64,000 nt of DNA. It comes from an uncultured Pelagibacteraceae bacterium (GTDB lineage: Bacteria; Pseudomonadota; Alphaproteobacteria; Pelagibacterales; Pelagibacteraceae). A model generated the notes under the pieces. That model ran no database searches and was not told the DNA's origin. It was given only the letters and a program-made list of their open reading frames with translations. Positions 58,366 through 64,000 of the stretch are shown one piece after another. How positions within the stretch are numbered: position 1 is the first letter of the stretch; every line of letters begins with the position of its first letter. The stretch spans positions 62,001 to 126,000 of the forward strand of contig CACMIH010000005.1 in assembly GCA_902613755.1 (NCBI GenBank). The letters run 5' to 3'. A program made the translations under genes and the position numbers.

Positions 58366-59286
58366 ATGGAACTAAATAATTCAAAAGCTAAAAGAATTAC
58401 TTGGTGGCAAAAAAATCAAGTTAAAATAAGCCCATGGATTTTTCTAGCTCCAGGATTAATATTTTTTTCCATTTATGTAATAGCCCCGATATTTGTATCT
58501 ATTGGCATTTCCTTTTATCAATGGGATGGATTATCTCCATCTATATATGTTGGTCTTCAAAATTACATTGAACTTTTAGATGATGAATATTTTTATATTT
58601 CACTTTGGAATAATCTTAAATGGTTAATATTTTTTATGTTAGCAGTTCCTATTGGCTTAGGACTAGCAATATTTTTAAATCAAATTGTTTTTGGAATTAG
58701 ATTAATTAAATCTCTATTTTTTTTTCCATTTGTTATTTCTCAAGTAGTCATTGGACTTATTTTTACTTGGTTTTACCAACCAAATTATGGTGTTATTGCA
58801 CCCTTTCTAAATTTAATTGGATTAGAAGGATTTTCAATTCTTGCAAATGAAAATACTGCAACTTATGGGATAATATTTGCAGGTCTATATCCACAAATTG
58901 CTTATTGTTTAATTTTATATTTAACAGGACTTAACAATATTAACCCTGAACAAATTGAGGCTGGGAGAATGGATGGCGCCAAAGGATTTCATTTATTTTG
59001 GAATATAGTGCTTCCGCAACTAAGGCACGCTACCTTTTTAGCAATTGTAGTAACTGTGATTGGTGCGCTTAGAAGTTTTGATATGGTGGCAATAATGACT
59101 CAAGGTGGACCTTATGGTTATTCAAATGTCTTAGCGTATTACATGTTTGAGCAAGCTTTAAGTGAATACGGTTACAGAATGGGATACGGGTCAGCGATAG
59201 CAACAGTTTTGTTTACAATAATGATGTTTTATATTTTATTTTTTATATACAGAATGTATCGAAACGAGAGGGAGGATAATAACTAA
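58366..59286 (+). CDS. ABC transporter permease 1 (MalF type) of the glycoside module
   Basis: The 306-residue permease has SPWIFLAPGLIFFSIYVIAP, FVGLQNYIELL-type segment (YVGLQNYIELL), SLFFFPFVISQVVIGLIFTWFYQPNYG and the EAA-type loop IEAGRMDGAKGFHLFWNIVLPQLRHA, followed by TQGGPYGYSNVLAYYMFEQAL. It forms the channel with permease 2, whose ATG comes directly after its stop. Six membrane segments are predicted. Confidence 0.9.
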   Translation: MELNNSKAKRITWWQKNQVKISPWIFLAPGLIFFSIYVIAPIFVSIGISFYQWDGLSPSIYVGLQNYIELLDDEYFYISLWNNLKWLIFFMLAVPIGLGLAIFLNQIVFGIRLIKSLFFFPFVISQVVIGLIFTWFYQPNYGVIAPFLNLIGLEGFSILANENTATYGIIFAGLYPQIAYCLILYLTGLNNINPEQIEAGRMDGAKGFHLFWNIVLPQLRHATFLAIVVTVIGALRSFDMVAIMTQGGPYGYSNVLAYYMFEQALSEYGYRMGYGSAIATVLFTIMMFYILFFIYRMYRNEREDNN

Positions 59287-60138
59287 ATGTTCCCTACTCC
59301 AATTCATCAAAGACCAATCGTAAATCAATATATTTATAAAATATTTTTACCTATCTCATTAATTATTTGGTTGATACCGATTTTTGGTATTTTAATGACA
59401 TCAATAAGAGGTTTAGGAGATATTACTGCTGGAAATATGTGGGGAACACCAAGTGAATTTTTACTTTTTTCAAATTTATACGATGTTTTCACTAACACTC
59501 CAATGATCAAATACACTCTAAATAGTTTTAAAGTAACTATACCAACAATGTTAGGAGCGGTTGCTTTAAGTTGTATGACTGGCTTTGCTCTTGCGAATTA
59601 CAAGTTTAAGACAAATTTAATAATATTTTTTATTTTTATAGCCGGAAACTTTGTTCCATTTCAAATTTTAATGATACCGGTTAGAGATCTGACTTTTAAA
59701 ATTGGTCTCTACAACACTATTACAGGATTGGTTTTATTTCATGTAGCTTTTCAAACAGGTTTTTGCACACTTTTTATGAGAAATTTTATTAAAGCGTTAC
59801 CTCAAGAGCTTATCGAGGCTGCGAGAATGGATGGAGCATCTGAATTTAGAATATTTTGGAAGATAATATTACCTTTGACTAGACCAGCTATAGCAGCACT
59901 ATGTGTTTTAATTTTTACATTTATATGGAACGATTATTTTTGGGCAACCGTCTTAATACAAGGTGATCATGCAATGCCAATTACTGCTGGATTAAAATCA
60001 TTAAATGGTCAATGGATTACAGCTTATCACTTGCTATCAACTGGATCTATTGTTGCTGCGATACCTCCTGTTATTATGTTTTTTTTAATGCAAAAACATT
60101 TTATTGCTGGATTAACTCTTGGAGCAACTAAAGGTTAG
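59287..60138 (+). CDS. ABC transporter permease 2 (MalG type) of the glycoside module
   Basis: The protein (283 aa) has LIPIFGILMTSIRGLGDITAGNMW, KYTLNSFKVTIPTMLGAVALSCMTGFALANYKF, FVPFQILMIPVRDL, the EAA loop IEAARMDGASEFRIFWKIILPLTRPA, WNDYFWATVLIQ and FIAGLTLGATKG. Six membrane segments are predicted. It ends 1 nt before the GH4 gene. Confidence 0.9.
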   Translation: MFPTPIHQRPIVNQYIYKIFLPISLIIWLIPIFGILMTSIRGLGDITAGNMWGTPSEFLLFSNLYDVFTNTPMIKYTLNSFKVTIPTMLGAVALSCMTGFALANYKFKTNLIIFFIFIAGNFVPFQILMIPVRDLTFKIGLYNTITGLVLFHVAFQTGFCTLFMRNFIKALPQELIEAARMDGASEFRIFWKIILPLTRPAIAALCVLIFTFIWNDYFWATVLIQGDHAMPITAGLKSLNGQWITAYHLLSTGSIVAAIPPVIMFFLMQKHFIAGLTLGATKG

Positions 60139-60139
60139 T

Positions 60140-61468
60140 ATGATTAAAGTTACTTTTATTGGAGCAGGAAGCACTGTATTTATGAAAAATATACTTACAG
60201 ATATTTTGCTTGAAAAAAATTTCAGTAACTGTGAAATAGTTTTGCAAGATATTGATGATAGAAGATTAAAAACCTCAAATTTGGTTGCAGAAAAAGTTGC
60301 AAAATCAATAGGTGCAAATCCAAAGATTATAATCGAAAAAAATCAAAAAAAAGCACTTAGTGGAGCTGACTTTATAATATTAATGTTTCAAATAGGAGGT
60401 TATGAGCCCTCTACAGTTATTGATTTTGAAATTCCGGCAAAGTATGGGCTAAAACAAACTATTGGTGACACTTTAGGAATAGGTGGGATCATGAGAGGAT
60501 TGAGAACTGTCCCCGCTTTATTGTCAGTTGCAAAAGATATGAATGAAGTTTGTCCAAGCGCAACTATGTTGCAGTATGTTAATCCTATGGCAATTAATTG
60601 TTTAGCATTGTCTAAATTTGCACCTGAGCTTAAATATGTTGGACTTTGTCATTCTGTACAAGGAACTGCTGAAGATTTAGCAAAAGATATTGGCGAAGAT
60701 ATAAAAAACATTAGTTATGAATGTTCAGGTATCAATCATATGTCTTTTTATACTAAGTTTGAAAAAATTAATCCTGATGGAAAAAAAGAAAATCTTTATC
60801 CTAAAATTTTTAAAGCTGGAAAAGAAAAAACATTTGGTACCAATTGGGATGGATGTACAAACGAAGTTAGATATAAAGTTTTAGAAAAATTTGGATATTT
60901 TGTTACTGAATCATCCGAACACTTTGCAGAATATACTCCTTGGTTTATTAAAAATAACAGAGAGGACTTATTAAGTGAATTCAATATTCCAATTAATGAA
61001 TATATTCGAAGATGCAAAAAACAAATTAAAGAGTGGGATCAACAAGAGCAAAATTTATTAGATGGAGAAAAATTTGTTTGTGAGAAATCTTTAGAGTATG
61101 CTTCACGGATAATTGTATCAATTGTTGACGGAAAAGAAGACACAGTTAATGGAAATGTTTTGAATAATAAGTTAATTTCTAATTTACCAGATGATTGTTG
61201 TGTTGAAGTACCCTGTAAAATAAATAATGAAGGAATTAACCCTCAAAAAGTTGGGGATTTACCTATGCATTTAGCAAACCTAATGAAAACTAATATAAAT
61301 GTTCAACAATTAACTGTTGAAGCTTTAAGAACCAAAAAAAAAGAGACCATTTATCACGCGGCTATGTTAGATCCACTTACTTCTTCTTTATTAAGTTTAG
61401 ATCAAATTAGTTCTATGGTAGATGAGTTATTAAAAGCTCATAAAAATTGGATACCAGAATTTAACTAA
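60140..61468 (+). CDS. Family 4 glycosyl hydrolase (alpha-galactosidase/alpha-glucosidase type, NAD- and Mn-dependent)
   Basis: I start at the ATG at 60140 (MIKVTFIGAGST); the ATG at 60119 would overlap the permease gene. The 442-residue protein has the GH4 N-terminal NAD fold GAGSTVFMKNIL, VLQDIDDRR, MLQYVNPMAINCLAL, the Mn-site Cys170 and His171 in GLCHSVQGTAEDLA, and GINHMSFYTKF (His200). The CHS motif and NPMA segment place it with MelA-type alpha-galactosidases, alpha-glucosidases and galacturonases. It has no signal peptide, so hydrolysis occurs in the cytoplasm after import. It is followed by a GH1 gene. Confidence 0.88.
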   Translation: MIKVTFIGAGSTVFMKNILTDILLEKNFSNCEIVLQDIDDRRLKTSNLVAEKVAKSIGANPKIIIEKNQKKALSGADFIILMFQIGGYEPSTVIDFEIPAKYGLKQTIGDTLGIGGIMRGLRTVPALLSVAKDMNEVCPSATMLQYVNPMAINCLALSKFAPELKYVGLCHSVQGTAEDLAKDIGEDIKNISYECSGINHMSFYTKFEKINPDGKKENLYPKIFKAGKEKTFGTNWDGCTNEVRYKVLEKFGYFVTESSEHFAEYTPWFIKNNREDLLSEFNIPINEYIRRCKKQIKEWDQQEQNLLDGEKFVCEKSLEYASRIIVSIVDGKEDTVNGNVLNNKLISNLPDDCCVEVPCKINNEGINPQKVGDLPMHLANLMKTNINVQQLTVEALRTKKKETIYHAAMLDPLTSSLLSLDQISSMVDELLKAHKNWIPEFN

Positions 61469-61469
61469 C

Positions 61470-62831
61470 ATGAAAAATAAATTTCCTAATGATTTTTTTT
61501 GGGGAACGGCTACAGCAAGTTACCAAATAGAGGGTGCTACAGATAAAGATGGAAAAAGCAAAAGTATTTGGGATACTTTTACACATACACCTGGAAAAGT
61601 TAAAAATAATGAAAACGGAGATACTGCTGTAGACCATTACCATAGGTACGAAGAAGATATTGAGCTGATGGCTAATATAAATTTAAATTCATATAGATTT
61701 TCTTTAGCGTGGACCAGGATTATCCCTGAAGGGATAGGTAAAATAAACCCTAAAGGAGTAGATTTTTATTCAAGGTTGATAGACAAGTGTTTAGAAAAAA
61801 ATATTGAGCCTTTCATAACTTTATATCATTGGGACCTTCCTCAATCACTGCAAGATAAAGGGGGTTGGGCAAATAGAGACATAACAAATATATTTTCAGA
61901 TTATTCAGAGGCTATTGTTAAAAATTTTGGAGATAGATGTAATCATTTTATCACATTTAATGAACCACAAGTTTTTACTATTCATGGATATGTAGATGGT
62001 TACATGGCTCCAGGATACAAAGATTTAGAAAAATACTTTGCATCAATACATAATGTTAATGTTGCACATGGCAAAGCTTTTCAAGCAATGAAATCTTTAA
62101 ATAACAATATAAAAATTGGCTGCACTTTTAATATGGCGCCATGTATTCCTGCCACAAAATCAAGTGAAGATCTTCATGCAACTAAATTATTCGATACTTA
62201 TTGGAATAGATCATTTGCCGACCCTATGTATCTTGGAAGATATCCTGAATTACTAATTGATGATGTCTCAAAACATATTCAACAAGATGATATGAAAAAT
62301 ATTTTTCAAAAAAATGATTTTATTGGATTAAATCATTATCAACATATTAGAATTAAAGCTGATAATAAAAGTTTACTTAAAGCAAGAGGAGCATTCAATG
62401 ATGAATTGCCTTTTGGTCTTGAGGGCAAAGATGCAAAGTTAACTCTTATGGGATGGGAAATTGTTCCAGATGCTTATTATGATCAAATTATGGATTTAAA
62501 AAATAATTATGGAAATCCAGATATTTATCTAACTGAAAATGGTGCAGCATATCCAGATTTAATAGAAAAAAATGGAGAAATAAACGACACCGATCGTATT
62601 GATTATTTTAAAAAATATTTAAGTGCTGTAAAAAAATCTATTGATGATGGAGCTAAAGTTAAAAGTTACTTTGCATGGACATTCATGGATAATTTTGAAT
62701 GGGCGTTAGGATTTGAAAAGAGATTTGGAATAGTGCATGTTGATTTTAAAACTTTAAAAAGAACACCTAAAAAATCGTACTATTTTTTCAAAAAGCTTGT
62801 AGAACAAAATTCAATTCCTTTTGATTTTTAA
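61470..62831 (+). CDS. Family 1 beta-glycosidase (BglA-type beta-glucosidase)
   Basis: The 453-residue protein carries the GH1 N-terminal signature FFWGTATASYQIEGA (residues 9-23), YRFSLAWTRIIPEG, ITLYHWDLPQSL, acid/base Glu165 in ITFNEPQVF, and nucleophile Glu356 in YLTENGAAYPD, then FAWTFMDNFEWALGF with the substrate-binding Trp. It lacks a signal peptide and so acts on imported beta-glycosides. It directly follows the GH4 gene; together they can release hexose from alpha- and beta-linked glycosides. Length is standard for the family. Confidence 0.93.
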   Translation: MKNKFPNDFFWGTATASYQIEGATDKDGKSKSIWDTFTHTPGKVKNNENGDTAVDHYHRYEEDIELMANINLNSYRFSLAWTRIIPEGIGKINPKGVDFYSRLIDKCLEKNIEPFITLYHWDLPQSLQDKGGWANRDITNIFSDYSEAIVKNFGDRCNHFITFNEPQVFTIHGYVDGYMAPGYKDLEKYFASIHNVNVAHGKAFQAMKSLNNNIKIGCTFNMAPCIPATKSSEDLHATKLFDTYWNRSFADPMYLGRYPELLIDDVSKHIQQDDMKNIFQKNDFIGLNHYQHIRIKADNKSLLKARGAFNDELPFGLEGKDAKLTLMGWEIVPDAYYDQIMDLKNNYGNPDIYLTENGAAYPDLIEKNGEINDTDRIDYFKKYLSAVKKSIDDGAKVKSYFAWTFMDNFEWALGFEKRFGIVHVDFKTLKRTPKKSYYFFKKLVEQNSIPFDF

Positions 62832-62870
62832 TTTATTAAATCTAAATAAAAACTTACTTAAAAAGATAAA

Positions 62871-63947
62871 TTATTTAAAAGCTAAATTATTTGCGTCAAA
62901 TAAATGACATTTATTTAAATCAAAACTTAAGCTTAAATTGTCTCCAATATTAGCTGAATTCTCACCATCTGTTTGAACAACTAATGGTTCTCCATCTTTC
63001 TCTAAATATAGAAATGTAGATGAACCCAATTTTTCAATTACGAACACCTTGCTATTCCAGCATTTTTCACCAGTATTAATTAATATATGTTCAGGTCTGA
63101 TACCAATCTTTACACTATCGCCAGGTGAAACTTTATCTGAAGTTTTTGGAACAATAATTTTTCCTTGTCCTGAAATTTCAACTTCAGTTCCAGAGCTATT
63201 AGAGCTTATAACTTTAGAATTGATAAAGTTCATCTTTGGTGAACCAATAAAACCACCAACAAATAAATTTTCTGGTTCATTGTATAATTTTAAAGGTGAT
63301 CCTTTTTGAGATACTATTCCATGATCTAATACAACTATGTCATCTGCAAGTGTCATTGCTTCAGTTTGATCGTGAGTAACATAAATCATCGTTGCATTTA
63401 ATTGGTCATGTAATTTAGCAAGCTCTACTCTCATCTGAACTCTTAAAGCTGCATCTAAATTAGATAAAGGTTCATCAAATAAAAATACTTTTGGCTTTCT
63501 TGTAATTGCTCTACCAATTGCAACTCTTTGTCTTTGTCCTCCTGACAATTGTTTTGGTTTTCTCTCCAAGTATTCTTCAATTTGAAGAATTTTAGCAGCC
63601 TCCATAACTCTCTCTGTAATTTCTTCTCTAGATTTTTTTTCAATCTCTAAACCAAAAGCCATATTATCGAACACTGTCATGTGTGGATACAAAGCATATG
63701 ATTGAAAGACCATTGCTATATTTCTTTCTGATGGTGGAAGATCATTAATAACTTGTCCATCAATTGAAATTGTTCCTGAGTTAACCTCTTCTAAACCAGC
63801 AATCATCCTTAGCATTGTTGATTTACCACAGCCACTTGGTCCAACAAATACAGTGAAAGATTCACTTTTAATTTCTAAAGACACATCTTTGATTACATGT
63901 GTGGACCCAAAAGATTTATTAATTTTCGAAATATTTATCTCTGCCAT
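62871..63947 (-). CDS. Sugar ABC transporter ATP-binding protein (MalK/UgpC/MsmK type)
   Basis: The 358-residue protein has GPSGCGKST, VFQSYALYPHMTV, LSGGQRQRVAIGRAI, VFLFDEPLSNLDA and YVTHDQTEAMTLAD, then a TOBE domain with IGIRPEHI. It is the standard ATPase for CUT1 importers and is likely the missing ATPase for the binding protein and permeases at 57045-60138, although it is encoded on the opposite strand, convergent with the GH1 gene and 39 nt from it. It might also serve other systems. Its upstream region runs to the right edge of the window. Confidence 0.92.
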   Translation of the reverse strand: MAEINISKINKSFGSTHVIKDVSLEIKSESFTVFVGPSGCGKSTMLRMIAGLEEVNSGTISIDGQVINDLPPSERNIAMVFQSYALYPHMTVFDNMAFGLEIEKKSREEITERVMEAAKILQIEEYLERKPKQLSGGQRQRVAIGRAITRKPKVFLFDEPLSNLDAALRVQMRVELAKLHDQLNATMIYVTHDQTEAMTLADDIVVLDHGIVSQKGSPLKLYNEPENLFVGGFIGSPKMNFINSKVISSNSSGTEVEISGQGKIIVPKTSDKVSPGDSVKIGIRPEHILINTGEKCWNSKVFVIEKLGSSTFLYLEKDGEPLVVQTDGENSANIGDNLSLSFDLNKCHLFDANNLAFK

Positions 63948-64000
63948 CTTAAGTTAATATTATTTTTAAGTATTTATTAATAACCTCTAGTTTAAATTTA

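Noticed and set aside
60119..60139. Longer start for the GH4 gene
   Set aside because: The NAD-binding strand begins at MIKVTFIGAG, so the ATG at 60140 is right.
1..64000. Search for tRNA genes, rRNA, CRISPR arrays, insertion sequences and phage genes
   Set aside because: No cloverleaf-like conserved blocks, repeat-spacer patterns, transposase or integrase motifs were seen; all gene-free gaps are under 300 nt.

Overview
The window is strongly AT-rich, has very short or overlapping gene junctions, uses the standard bacterial code, and shows no insertion sequences, phage genes, tRNA/rRNA genes or CRISPR arrays. Protein style (Lys/Asn/Ile-rich; TRAP, TTT and ABC uptake systems with periplasmic binding proteins; an SSS-family transporter under a TPP riboswitch, like ThiV of Pelagibacter) points to a streamlined marine alphaproteobacterium of the SAR11 / Pelagibacterales type. 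The sugar and polyol catabolic load is much heavier than in a typical open-ocean Pelagibacter, so a sugar-specialised relative such as the HIMB59/AEGEAN-169 group is possible. That placement is inference.

Layout. 1-6.7 kb is housekeeping and small genes: a truncated SOUL heme-binding protein, acyltransferase-like proteins, a TauE/SafE exporter, a YadGH-type ABC exporter, a thioredoxin-fold protein, riboswitch-controlled thiV and a pentapeptide-repeat protein. 6.8-12.9 kb (minus) is sugar-uptake operon 1: binding protein, hairpin, permease, ATPase, sugar dehydrogenase, mutarotase, Gfo/Idh/MocA dehydrogenase. 13.2-17.8 kb (minus) is a tripartite tricarboxylate (TctCBA) operon ending in an SDR and a fructokinase-like ROK kinase, with a divergent PdxA-like gene. 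18.9-28.0 kb (minus) is a long iolD-led operon: iolD, a MocA-type dehydrogenase, a 2-hydroxyacid dehydrogenase, a ribose-type ABC importer, a FucU/RbsD mutarotase, a ribokinase-type kinase and an SDR. 28.1-30.3 kb (plus) is an aldehyde dehydrogenase plus an HpcH-type aldolase.

30.3-35.4 kb holds a PanB-fold protein that has lost its expected catalytic residues, a MarR-like regulator and a DUF1907 metalloprotein on the minus strand, facing a PanE-like reductase and two 2-oxoglutarate/Fe(II)-type oxygenases on the plus strand. 35.4-45.9 kb is a polyol-type module: a MocA dehydrogenase and a TIM-barrel isomerase diverge from an ABC importer (binding protein, two permeases, a tiny membrane protein, two ATPases), followed by DhaL and DhaK kinase subunits and a 2-hydroxyacid dehydrogenase. 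45.9-52.9 kb holds another MocA dehydrogenase, a di-heme cytochrome peroxidase, a Sel1 protein, a TRAP transporter and a further 2-hydroxyacid dehydrogenase. 53.0-63.9 kb is an inositol/glycoside module: iolE divergent from iolG, SDR, AKR, an oligosaccharide-type ABC importer, a GH4 glycosidase, a GH1 beta-glycosidase and a convergent ABC ATPase.

Together the genes describe uptake of neutral sugars, polyols and glycosides through at least six binding-protein-dependent systems, cytoplasmic hydrolysis of glycosides, oxidation by five Gfo/Idh/MocA enzymes and a set of SDRs, then ring opening (IolD), aldol cleavage (HpcH type), phosphorylation (ribokinase, ROK, DhaKL) and aldehyde oxidation. iolE, iolG and iolD are present but scattered, and iolB, iolC and iolJ are not seen in the window. 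Most binding-protein genes are followed by a stem-loop, as expected for differential expression of the binding protein.
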